A DNA stretch of 64,000 nucleotides from Caulobacter sp. UNC358MFTsu5.1 (GTDB lineage Bacteria; Pseudomonadota; Alphaproteobacteria; Caulobacterales; Caulobacteraceae). The first letter of the stretch is position 1, and each line of letters starts with the position of its first letter. This document shows positions 42,586-51,600 of this stretch, one piece after another. The stretch lies in the NCBI RefSeq assembly GCF_000712075.1, contig NZ_JONW01000009.1, forward strand, positions 372,001 to 436,000, read 5' to 3'. The translations under genes and the position numbers were made by a program. The notes beneath the pieces are model-generated. The model was not told the origin of the DNA, did no database searches, and was given only the letters and a program-made list of their open reading frames with translations.

Positions 42586-42710
42586 CATCTTAAGTTAAAT
42601 CGAAGTCATATTGAGTGATTACATAGATGTAATGATGTTATCGCTAAGTATTACAGATTTTTAATTTGCTGATCGATTATCGATTAATTAACCAAGCAAG
42701 GTCGCGCCGG
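42586..42710. other. AT-rich intergenic island with palindromes
   Basis: About 125 bp of clearly AT-rich DNA in a GC-rich genome, between divergent genes. It contains the near-perfect palindrome ATTACATAGATGTAAT (42618-42633, 7-bp arms), ATCGATTATCGAT near 42672 and TTAATTAA-like runs near 42685. It could be a control region for the divergent genes or a site for a nucleoid protein that favours AT-rich DNA. No gene is seen in it. Confidence 0.7.
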
Positions 42711-42803
42711 GATCGATTCACCGGTTGAAAACCCATTGCCCGCTAGTCTGCCTGGCAACGGTCGTAGAAACGGCCACAAAGCCTGTATGGCGGGGTGACT
42801 TCG

Positions 42804-43304
42804 ATGCTCAAGTTCGCGACCATCGCGATCGTAGGCGCGCTCTCGGCGGTCGGGGCGGCGAAAGCCGTCGTGTCGCTGGACGATCTGCGCCAGCCGGACC
42901 TGCGCGGCCCCGCCCCTGTCGCGGCCTCCGTCGACGACGGCGCCGCCCAGATCGTCAAGGCCGCCGACGGCCACTTCTGGGCCGAGGCCAAGGTCGACGG
43001 CCGCGCGGTGCGCTTCCTGATCGACACCGGCGCCACCGCCGTGGCCCTCAGCCAGACCGACGCCAAGCGCCTGGGCATCGACACCAAGGCGCTGGACTAC
43101 AACTACAAGGTCATGACGGCCTCGGGCGAGACCCGCGCCGCCTCGGTCAAGCTGGCCAGCGTGTCGGTGGCCGGAGCCCAGGTCCGCGACGTCGAGGCCC
43201 TGGTCGTCGAAAAGGGTCTGGAGACCTCGCTGCTGGGCATGAGCTATCTGGGCCGGCTGTCCAGCTTCCAGGCCACGCCCCGCGCCCTGGTCCTGCGCTC
43301 CTAG
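42804..43304 (+). CDS. Retropepsin-like aspartic protease (clan AA, TIGR02281-type)
   Basis: A 166-residue exported or membrane-tethered protease. An N-terminal hydrophobic helix (ATIAIVGALSAVGAAKAVV) is followed by a single retropepsin domain with the active-site motif FLIDTGATAVALS near residue 75 and the second-half strand LLGMSYLGRLSSFQ. Single-domain enzymes of this kind must dimerise. An in-frame GTG 3 codons earlier is possible. Confidence 0.88.
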   Translation: MLKFATIAIVGALSAVGAAKAVVSLDDLRQPDLRGPAPVAASVDDGAAQIVKAADGHFWAEAKVDGRAVRFLIDTGATAVALSQTDAKRLGIDTKALDYNYKVMTASGETRAASVKLASVSVAGAQVRDVEALVVEKGLETSLLGMSYLGRLSSFQATPRALVLRS

Positions 43305-43308
43305 AGCC

Positions 43309-44325
43309 CTACTCCGCCACTTCCAGCGTCCGGGCCTCGCGGGCGTCGACCGCCTGGCGCACGGCCGCCACGGCGCGATCCACCACGTCCAGGCCCGCCC
43401 CCGCCTTGACCCCTTCGACGGTCAGAATCCGCCGCCACGCGCGGGCGCCCGGCAGGCCGTGGAACAGGCCCAGCATGTGGCGGGTCATCGCCGCCAGATG
43501 CACGCCCGACGCCAGCTGGCCGGCCATGTAGGGCTTGTAGAGCTCGACCGCCTCGAAGTCGTCGATGTCGGAGACGTCCTCGCCGAACACCCGGCGGTCC
43601 ACCTGCCCCAGCAGGCCGGGCTCGTGATAGGCCGCCCGGCCCAGCATCACCCCGTCCACGTGCTCCAGCTGGGCCAGGGACACGTCCAGGTCCGGGATCC
43701 CGCCGTTGATCACGATGGTCAGGTCCGGCCGTTCGCGCTTGAGCCGATGGACCAGCGGATAGTCCAGGGGCGGCACGTCGCGGTTCTCCTTCGGCGACAG
43801 CCCCTTCAGCCAGGCCTTGCGGGCGTGGACCACGAAGCTAGCAACGCCGGCCTGGGCCGACAGGTCGATCAGCTCGAACAGGCTCTGCTCGGGATCCTGG
43901 TCGTCGACCCCGATCCGGCACTTGACCGTGACCGGGACCTTCACCGCCGCGGCCATGGCGGCCATGCAATCGGCCACCAGCTGCGGCTCGCGCATCAGGC
44001 AGGCGCCGAACCGGCCGCTCTGGACGCGGTCGGACGGGCAGCCGACGTTCAGATTGATCTCGTCATAGCCCCAGTCCTCGCCAACCTTGGCGGCGGCGGC
44101 CAGTTCGGCGGGCTCGGAGCCGCCCAGCTGCAGCGCCACCGGATGCTGGCCGGCGTCGAAGCCCAGCAGCCGCTGGCGGTCGCCGTTCAGCACCGCGCCG
44201 CTGGTCACCATCTCCGAGTACAGCAGCGCCCGACGCGACAGCACGCGGTGCAGCGACCGGCAATGGCGGTCGCTCCAGTCCATCATCGGGGCGACGGACA
44301 GTCTGTGCGGCGGAAACGTCTGCAT
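43309..44325 (-). CDS. dusA: tRNA-dihydrouridine synthase A
   Basis: A 338-residue FMN enzyme reducing U20/U20a in the tRNA D-loop. Motifs: LSVAPMMDWSDRHCR at the N-terminus, YSEMVTSGAVL, LQLGGSEPAELA, the catalytic Cys in INLNVGCPSDRVQSG near residue 96 and VHARKAWLKGLSPKENR. The sequence follows the DusA subfamily. Convergent with the aspartic protease (4 bp between stops). Confidence 0.96.
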   Translation of the reverse strand: MQTFPPHRLSVAPMMDWSDRHCRSLHRVLSRRALLYSEMVTSGAVLNGDRQRLLGFDAGQHPVALQLGGSEPAELAAAAKVGEDWGYDEINLNVGCPSDRVQSGRFGACLMREPQLVADCMAAMAAAVKVPVTVKCRIGVDDQDPEQSLFELIDLSAQAGVASFVVHARKAWLKGLSPKENRDVPPLDYPLVHRLKRERPDLTIVINGGIPDLDVSLAQLEHVDGVMLGRAAYHEPGLLGQVDRRVFGEDVSDIDDFEAVELYKPYMAGQLASGVHLAAMTRHMLGLFHGLPGARAWRRILTVEGVKAGAGLDVVDRAVAAVRQAVDAREARTLEVAE

Positions 44326-44403
44326 TCTTTGAAACCGGCCCGGAGGCCTTGGAACCCGTTCAAGTTGGTCTTGAGCGCGCCCTAGTACGATATTTGCCCC
44401 CGA

Positions 44404-46245
44404 TCATGGAAGCCGCGCGTTCGGTCGCACCGCTCCCGCCGATTTGCAGACCACGTAACCGAAGGCCGGCGCGCTGACCGCGTAGGCGCCCGGCGCCAGG
44501 GCGCTCGCCGCGCATTGGCCCCGCAGGCCGCGCCAGTCCGTCGAGGCGGTCTCGACCTGGACCTGGGCCGTCCTGGGCTCGGCCGCGGTGTTGACGGCCA
44601 CCAGCACCTCCTCGCCGTCCAGGCGCCGGGAGAAGACGAAGAGGCCGGGCCCCTTGGTCTCGTAGCGGGTGATCTGGTCCCCGCGCCGCAGGGCCGGCTC
44701 CTGCCGGCGCAGCCGGGTCAGCTCGGCGATCTCGCGGTACAGCGGATGGGACGGGTTGAAGCTCGACGCCGTCGTCGTCGCCGAGGTCCCGATCAGGCGG
44801 TTGGCGTTGTAGCTGGCCACCTGGCTGGCGAACATGTCCTCGCGCGAGTCATGGTCGCCGTCGCCCACGCCGGTGAAGCCCTGCTCGTCGCCGTAGTAGA
44901 GCGCCGGCACGCCCCGCGCGGTCAGCAGCAGGGCGTTGGCCAGGATGGTCCGCTTCAGCAGCTCGGCCTCATCGGCCTGGGGATTGGCCGACCGGACGGT
45001 GCGCCCCAGCCTCAGGACGTCGTGATTGCCGATCAGGGTGACCAGGCGCCGCGCGGCGGCCGGGCCGCCTTCGTACAGCGCGTCCTTGTCGAACACCTCG
45101 CCCAGTTCGGCCGTCGGCTTGTTGCGGGCGACCACGTCGACGATCGCCCTGTGGAAGGCGAAGTCGTTGACCGCCGGCAGGCCGTCGATGCGCGTGTGGC
45201 GCGCCAGGATCGCCGGGTCGTCGTTCATCACCTCGCCGAAGATATGGAAGTTGGTCACGCCCGCGGCGACGGCCCGCTTCTGCATGGCCGGCACGAAGGC
45301 CCGCCAGAACTCGGGATTGACGTGGCGGGCGGTGTCGATCCGGAAGCCGTCGACGCGGAAGTCGTCGATCCAGCGGCCGTAGATGTCGATGAAGCCGGCC
45401 AGCGCCCTGGGGTCCTCGGTCATGACGTCGTCCAGCCCGGCGAAGTCGCCCAACTGCGAGCTCTCGCCCTCGAAGGTGGACTCCCCGCGGTTGTGGTAGA
45501 AGCGCGGGTCGTTCAGCCAGGCGGGCTGCTTGGCGTCGCGGTCCGCCTCGGGGACGTACGGGGTGTAGGCGTAGTCCGACCGGGTCAGCCGCTTGAAATT
45601 GCCCGGCGTCTGGCCGGAAAGGCCGGTGAAGCCGTCGTTGATCGGCTCGCCCTGGACGCCGCCTCGCCGCGAATAAGGATAGTCGGCCTGGCTCCGGTAG
45701 ACGCAGCCGCGCGGGGCGCACTCGCGATACTGGATGATGTCGGCGGTGTGGTTGACCACGATGTCGAGATAGACCTTCAGGCCCCGGGCGTGGGCGGCGT
45801 CGACGAAGGCCTTGTAGAGCGCGCGGTCGCCCAGGTGCGGATCGACGTCCAGGAAGTTCAGCGGCCAGTAGCCGTGATAGCCGGCGATCTCCCGCCCGGG
45901 CTCGTACTGGACGGTCTGGTTGGTGAAGACGGGCGTCAGCCAGATCGCCGTCGCGCCCAGGCCCTGGATATAGTCGAGCCGGTCGATGACGCCCTTCAGG
46001 TCGCCGCCGTGGTAGAACATCCTCGAGGTCGGATCGTAGCCGGTCTTGTCGCGGCCGCCGGCCAGCCCTCCCCGGTCGTTGGTAGGATCGCCGTTCTCGA
46101 AGCGGTCGGGCATGACCAGATAGATGATCTCGTCCTCGGGCAGGCGGTCGGCCGGGAAGCGGGCCGGAGCCGGCGCCGCGACGGCGCTGGTCCCCAGCAG
46201 CAGGGCCGAAAGCGCCAGGGGCGCGATGAGGCTGTGGCGAGGCAT
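44404..46245 (-). CDS. Secreted GH13 alpha-amylase family glycoside hydrolase
   Basis: A 613-residue enzyme with a signal peptide (LIAPLALSALLLGTSAVAAP) and a (beta/alpha)8 GH13 domain. Conserved regions: LDIVVNHTAD (region I), FRVDGFRIDTARHVN with the nucleophile Asp (region II), NFHIFGEVMND with the acid/base Glu (region III) and LIGNHDVLRLG (region IV). A C-terminal beta-domain follows from about 520. The substrate is probably a maltodextrin or similar alpha-glucan. The start at 46245 follows AGGAGTTT and is 10 bp after the acyltransferase stop. Confidence 0.93.
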   Translation of the reverse strand: MPRHSLIAPLALSALLLGTSAVAAPAPARFPADRLPEDEIIYLVMPDRFENGDPTNDRGGLAGGRDKTGYDPTSRMFYHGGDLKGVIDRLDYIQGLGATAIWLTPVFTNQTVQYEPGREIAGYHGYWPLNFLDVDPHLGDRALYKAFVDAAHARGLKVYLDIVVNHTADIIQYRECAPRGCVYRSQADYPYSRRGGVQGEPINDGFTGLSGQTPGNFKRLTRSDYAYTPYVPEADRDAKQPAWLNDPRFYHNRGESTFEGESSQLGDFAGLDDVMTEDPRALAGFIDIYGRWIDDFRVDGFRIDTARHVNPEFWRAFVPAMQKRAVAAGVTNFHIFGEVMNDDPAILARHTRIDGLPAVNDFAFHRAIVDVVARNKPTAELGEVFDKDALYEGGPAAARRLVTLIGNHDVLRLGRTVRSANPQADEAELLKRTILANALLLTARGVPALYYGDEQGFTGVGDGDHDSREDMFASQVASYNANRLIGTSATTTASSFNPSHPLYREIAELTRLRRQEPALRRGDQITRYETKGPGLFVFSRRLDGEEVLVAVNTAAEPRTAQVQVETASTDWRGLRGQCAASALAPGAYAVSAPAFGYVVCKSAGAVRPNARLP

Positions 46246-46255
46246 CGGGAAACTC

Positions 46256-47374
46256 CTAGCGCGTGACGACGGCCAGCCGGGCCTTGAGCCGCAGGAAGGG
46301 CGTCTCGAGGAACCGGTAGGACAGATGGGCGGCCAGGCCCAGGAGCAGGATCGCCGCGACGAGACCCCCGCCCCGGCCCGCCAGGGTCTGGGAAAGGCCC
46401 GGCCGCCAGCCGTCCAGCGCCGGCAGGACCTGGTGGAACACCAGGTGCAGGACGAGGGCGTGGAAGACGTAGAGGCCGTACGAGATGCGCCCCGCATAGG
46501 TCAGGGCCGACGGCAGGGCTGTCCCATCGACTCCGAGGGTCGACAGGAAGATCGCGACCGTCCCGCCCAGGACCAGCCCCCAGCCCGCCAGGGCGTGCCA
46601 CGGCGTGGGCGACTGCGGGTCCCAGCTCTTGACGCCGCAGACGCGGACCGCGACCAGCCAGGCCGCCGCGCCGGCCGCCAGCAGCGCCAGCCGGACAGGC
46701 CAGCGCCAGCTGGGGACGCGTCCGCGCAGCTGGTTGGAAAGCAGGCAGCCGGCGGCGAAGAACTGGCCCTGGACCAGGCCGTTGGTCCACTGCCCGTTGT
46801 CGCCGGCGGTCGGATGGACGGCGTAGAGCCAGATCGCGCCGTACGAGGCGGCCAGGACCGCGAGCGCCAGGGCCGTGATCGCCCTGCGCCCCGCCAGCGC
46901 CATGAGGACCGGAACCAGCAGGTAGAACTGCTCCTCGACCGAGATGCTCCACAGCGGATCGACCGGACCGGCGACCCAGCCTTGGAAGGCGATATGCCAG
47001 TTGGCGTAGAACAGGGCGAAGGCGGCGAACTGGTCGGGCCGGGCGGGCCCCACGCCCGGCGTCCAGTGTTCCAGCGCCGTCAGGCCCAGCAGAACCATGA
47101 AATACAGCGGCCAGATGCGCAGGATGCGGCGGCCGTAGAAGGCCGCGACGCGCACCTGTCCCTGGGCCTCGTGCTCGCGCGCCAGCAGCTCGGTGATCAG
47201 GAAGGCGCTCAGCAGGAAGAAGATCGGCACGCCGAACGCGCCGGCGGTCAGGACGTCGGCCAGCCAGGGCCGCCCCGCGGCGAGCGGCAGATAGTCCGGC
47301 AGGTGGAAGACCAGAACCAGGGCGAACGCGAAGAACCTCAGGCCATCCAGTTCCGGCCGATCGTAGCGCCGCAT
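46256..47374 (-). CDS. Acyltransferase 3 family membrane protein (OafA/YrhL type)
   Basis: A 372-residue integral membrane protein with about 10 hydrophobic segments. It has the family's PELDGLRFFAFALVLVFH (catalytic-type His), GVPIFFLLSAFLITELL and DPLWSISVEEQFYLLVPVL. Such proteins transfer acyl groups to sugars of the cell surface or of glycans. In a two-gene unit with the amylase downstream. The start at 47374 follows GGGGCGGGG; an ATG four codons earlier is possible. Confidence 0.9.
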   Translation of the reverse strand: MRRYDRPELDGLRFFAFALVLVFHLPDYLPLAAGRPWLADVLTAGAFGVPIFFLLSAFLITELLAREHEAQGQVRVAAFYGRRILRIWPLYFMVLLGLTALEHWTPGVGPARPDQFAAFALFYANWHIAFQGWVAGPVDPLWSISVEEQFYLLVPVLMALAGRRAITALALAVLAASYGAIWLYAVHPTAGDNGQWTNGLVQGQFFAAGCLLSNQLRGRVPSWRWPVRLALLAAGAAAWLVAVRVCGVKSWDPQSPTPWHALAGWGLVLGGTVAIFLSTLGVDGTALPSALTYAGRISYGLYVFHALVLHLVFHQVLPALDGWRPGLSQTLAGRGGGLVAAILLLGLAAHLSYRFLETPFLRLKARLAVVTR

Positions 47375-47755
47375 CCCCGCCCCCATAGCAAACAGATGCA
47401 AACTTCCCGACTGGGCCGTGCACCGGAGACGCTCTTCGGCGTCATTTTGCGAAGCCTGTTTGCCCGCTCCGACAGAACGGCACAATGCAAATTGATGCAA
47501 ATCTTTGAAAACACGTCCGACGCCCGAGGTGGAGGGCGGCGAGCCGCGGCCCGGCGACCGTGGTGAATCTCACACACGCGCCGTGAGCCCTGGCACCGCG
47601 AAGCTTCCGGACGAGGCGCAAGGTCGCGGCGGAGGGGGCTCCGATCTGAAGACGGCTCTTCGGCGGAGCGCCATCTCAAGGGTGCGGCGTTCCTATAGAA
47701 TCCCTAAGGTTGCAGAAAGCTTCACAGGAACGTTGCGCGAAAAGGGGGACTGAAC
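47375..47755. other. 381-bp divergent intergenic region with ATGCAAAT direct repeats
   Basis: No gene is seen. Two exact copies of ATGCAAAT (47485-47492 and 47495-47502) are separated by TG, giving a 10-bp period, about one helical turn; a further GATGCAAA lies at 47394-47401. These may be operator sites for the acyltransferase/amylase unit or for the divergent peroxidase unit. Confidence 0.5.
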
Positions 47756-48601
47756 ATGAGGCAACCCGGAACCCGAGGCGGCCGGCTCAATTGGGCCGTG
47801 TCCAAGACCATCGGCGGCATGTCCGAGATCGCCGTGCTGTCGCCGATCAAGAAGGGCTGCGTGCCGAACGAGCGCCGAACCTACGAGGAGCGGCTGCGTT
47901 CGCTGATCGACGGCCTGGCCGAGCGGCACCGCCAGGGCTTCCCGATCGACCTCAACCGCGTCCCGGCCATCCATTTCGGCCGACTGACGATCCTGCGGCC
48001 CGAGCAGTATCTGGTCGGCTCCTCGGTGAAGGATGTCCGCTACTTCAACATGCCCGCCCCGCCCGCGGTCGCGGGTCCGAACCAGCCGACGCCCGTGGCG
48101 ACATCTCCGAGCACGGTGATCCCGGGTGTCGTCCCCGAGCCGTTCGACGAATTCCTCACCCTGGCGCGGCCCTCCAGCCCTCCGACCGCGCCGGCGTCCT
48201 CGGAATTCAACAGCTTCCTCCTGACCCAGGTCGAATTCGACGGCGACCTCCGGGTCTATATGCGCGACATCGCCGAATACCTGGCCGACGCCTTCGATCT
48301 CATCTTCGAGAACTGCGAGGATTTCCCGAGGACGAGGGACTTCGAGAAGTTCTGGCTGTGGGTCCGGCGCTATCAGATCAACACCAGCCTGTTCTACGCG
48401 GCCTATTCGGACCTCAGCGTCGCGCGGATCAAGCATCTGGAGGCGTTCAAGCAGCGCTTCGACGCCTTCGTGGCCCAGGTGAGGCCGGCCCAGGGCGGCC
48501 AGGCCGCCAATCTCGACGCCCTGTTCGACGCCTTCCTGCGCGAAAACCAGCAGATCGCCCACGATTTTCCGACGCCCAGCGGACTGTTCCGCCAAAGCTG
48601 A
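47756..48601 (+). CDS. Unknown protein encoded upstream of the DyP-P450 fusion
   Basis: A 281-residue soluble protein without signal peptide. The N-terminal part holds VPAIHFGRLTILRPEQYLVG. After a Pro-rich stretch (about 105-150) comes FDGDLRVYMRDIAEYLADAFDLIF, then ENCEDFP and YQINTSLFYAAYSDLSVARI. The pattern IHF-x-RL-x-IL / FDGD / IF-x-x-CE-x-(F/Y)P / FY-x-AY is one I associate with proteins found near bacterial heme peroxidases; I cannot confirm this. It is on the same strand as the fusion gene, 21 bp before it, so cotranscription is near certain. AAGGGGGA precedes the ATG. Confidence 0.7.
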   Translation: MRQPGTRGGRLNWAVSKTIGGMSEIAVLSPIKKGCVPNERRTYEERLRSLIDGLAERHRQGFPIDLNRVPAIHFGRLTILRPEQYLVGSSVKDVRYFNMPAPPAVAGPNQPTPVATSPSTVIPGVVPEPFDEFLTLARPSSPPTAPASSEFNSFLLTQVEFDGDLRVYMRDIAEYLADAFDLIFENCEDFPRTRDFEKFWLWVRRYQINTSLFYAAYSDLSVARIKHLEAFKQRFDAFVAQVRPAQGGQAANLDALFDAFLRENQQIAHDFPTPSGLFRQS

Positions 48602-48622
48602 TCCAACAAAAGGGGGCCGGCC

Positions 48623-51600
48623 ATGAGCGCCGATGGAGCCATTCCGATCGACCGACACACCAGCAAGGACGTCCAGGCCAACCTCCTGCGTCCCGCCAAG
48701 CGCCCCGGCAAGAAGCCGCGCGACTGGCTGCTGTTCTTCTTCTTCCGCATCCTGGACGACGACGAGATCAAGGCGACCAAGACGCGCATCGAGACCTGCC
48801 CGGACAAGGCCGCCCACCAGGAAGCCCTGTGGCTGGACTTCGCCCATCCCGCCCTGCTGCACGCCCATCAGCGCGACGACGAACCAAGGTCGGTCGACGT
48901 CTTCCGCGACTGGCTGAAGCTGATCGCCTGCGCCGACGCCGCCCCCCTGCTCAACCGGCTTCGCGAGATGGCCGGCGCCACGTCGCTCAAGGCGACGGCC
49001 ACGGGCGGGGCGCCGACCAACGACCCGCTGCTCGCCTGGGTCGACAAGAGCTTCAAGGACGGCAGGCTGACGCCCCGCGAGATCCTGGACGGCATGACGC
49101 TGATCACCCAGATGGCCGGCGGACCGGTCGCCGACAGGGCGGCCCTGCTGGCCGCTTGTCGGAAGGCCGAGGCCCAGATCGGCTCGTTGCCGACCCTGAC
49201 CCTGTTCGAGGTCCTGCGGCAGGCCGGCCTCTCGCTCGCCCCGGACAAGGATGAAAGCCGGGCCGCCTTGCGAGGCGAAGTCGGCGGCGTCGACGACGGC
49301 CCGGCCGACCGCCCCCTGCCGGTGAACCTGGCCTTCACCCTCTCGGGCCTGACGGCGCTGCAACTGGACCCCGTGACGCTGGCGTCCTTTCCCGAAGCCT
49401 TCAAGGAAGGCATGGCCGCCCGCGCCGCCCGCCTGCACGACACCGGGCCCAGCGACCCGGACCAGTGGGAAGGCGAACTGGGGCTGCCCAGCATCCACGG
49501 CTACTTCTCGGGCGGCGGCGGCTTTCCCCAGGGCGACCTGGACGAGGTCTTCTGGAAGGCGGTCCGCAACGACGTCGCCGCGTTCAACGACCCCGCCGAC
49601 GGGCATGGCGAGAAGCTCCGCTACTGGATGTCGCTGCTCTTCCGCAGCCTGGGCATGGAGATCGTCCACGTCGAACTGGGCCAGGACCCCTACACGGTGC
49701 CGGGTGACGTTCCGCTTACCCAGGAGCCCCGCGTGGAGCACTTCGGCTTCCGTGACGGCCTGAGCCAGCCCTTCGTCGACCTGGGCCTGGCGCCGACGCC
49801 GCCCGGCGGAGGACGACCGCTTCCGAACCGGACCTGGAAGTCCGTGGAGCCGGGCGAGATCTTCCTCGACCAACCCGACGAGAAAGGCGCGCTGCACCAA
49901 CTGCCGATCAGCGCCGACCTGCGCGCCGGCTCGACGTTCCTGGTCTTCCGCAAGCTGGAGCAGGACGTGGTCGACTTCCGCGCCTTCCTCGCCACGCAGC
50001 GACCGGGCGACACCAGCGCCCAGGCGAAGTTGGCCGCCCAGATGATGGGCCGCTGGCCCGACGGCACGCCGCTCGTTCTCTCTCCCGGCGCGCCCGACGC
50101 CGCCGGATTGACGGAAGCCCGGCTCAACGACTTCCGCTACGCCGTCGGCGATCCGGACGGGCGCAAGTGCCCCCTCGGCGCCCATATCCGGCGCACCAAT
50201 CCGCGCGACATCGGCGGACGGGAGGCGGCCAGCCGTCACCGCATCCTCCGACGGTCGATCAGCTATGGAGGCCCCCTCCTCCCGCCGGACGTGACGAAGA
50301 CCGACGAACGGCGCGGCCTGCTGTTCGTCGCCGCCAACGCCCGGATCGACGTGCAGTTCGAGGTCATCCAGTCCGAATGGATGAACGGCGGCGAGTTCCT
50401 GGGCCAGGCCGGCCTCGGCCGCTGCCCGGTCCTGGGATCCCACAACGGTCGGGAGGGCGACAGCTTCCTGGAAGCCGGCGCCGTAGCCCCCGTCACCCGT
50501 CTGCGCCGCTTCGTGGTCACCCGAGGCGGAGACTATTTCTTCGCGCCGGGCGTGCCGGTGGTGAAGGCCCTGGCGGAGGGGAAAACCTTCGCGCCGCAGC
50601 CGCAGGAACTGCCCTATGACGGGTACGCCCTGGGCGATTGCGACACCCCTGGCCTGTTCACGTCCAGGCGGCTGAAGCGCCTCGGGTTCGGGAAAGGCCA
50701 AGCCCCTCGCCTTCGCATCGCCTCGCCCGACCCCGACGGCCCCAGCACGATGGTCTTCGTCGCCCGGCACGGCGATGTCGTGAAGATCCTGCGCGGCGAC
50801 GGACAGGACTTCTCGGTCCGGCACTATCGCGAGGCCGCCCAGGTGATCGCGGGCGAGGACATGCTGGTCGCCACGGACACGGCCGATCCCACGCCGAGCA
50901 GTCGCGAGCAGCTGACGCGCCTGCTGCGGCAGGCTTGGGGCCGATTGGGGACCAGCTTCGCGAACCAACAGACGAGCCTGCCCGCCCTTCTGCGGGAAAG
51001 CGCCCAGGCGGCGCTGAGCGCGGCGATCGACGGGATCGGCGACGCCCGACGGCTCGATCTGGTCAAGGACCTCGCGGCGCCGGCCACCTACGCCGTCATG
51101 GCCAAGGTCTTCGGCGTGCCGGGCCCGAGCCGGTCGAGCGACCTGGTGGACACCTTGCCGTTCGGGCGGCTCAACCGCACCCAGGTGCCGGAGGACTGGC
51201 TGGACCGAAACGGCAAGCCGGACCATCCGCCCGCCGTCACGCTCCAGGTGTGGTCGGTCCTGATCCTGGCCGACCTGATCGGCAACCTGCAGGTCCAGGC
51301 GATGCTGCGGGCCTTCTCCCACCAGGCCGGCCTGGAAATGCGCGCGCACATCGACGGCCTGCTGGCGGAAGCGGGCGCTCGGGCGCGGGCGGCGCTGCAG
51401 GCCAACGGCCGGCTCGACGAACCGGCCACGCTGCTGGAGGCCTTCGTCCACAACGCCGTCAGCGACCCGGTCGCCTATCCGCCGGGCAGCGCGGCTGAGC
51501 AGCTCTACTACCGGCAGACCGCCACGATCCTGCTGGAGCTCGTCGGCACCAGCATGGCGACCATTCCGCTCACCTTCGCGTCGGTGATGGGCGCCCTGTT

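Noticed and set aside
47725..47755. A GGAAC near 47729 as an EcfG promoter for the peroxidase-P450 unit
   Set aside because: No CGTT follows at 16-17 bp, and the GGAAC is too close to the start codon.
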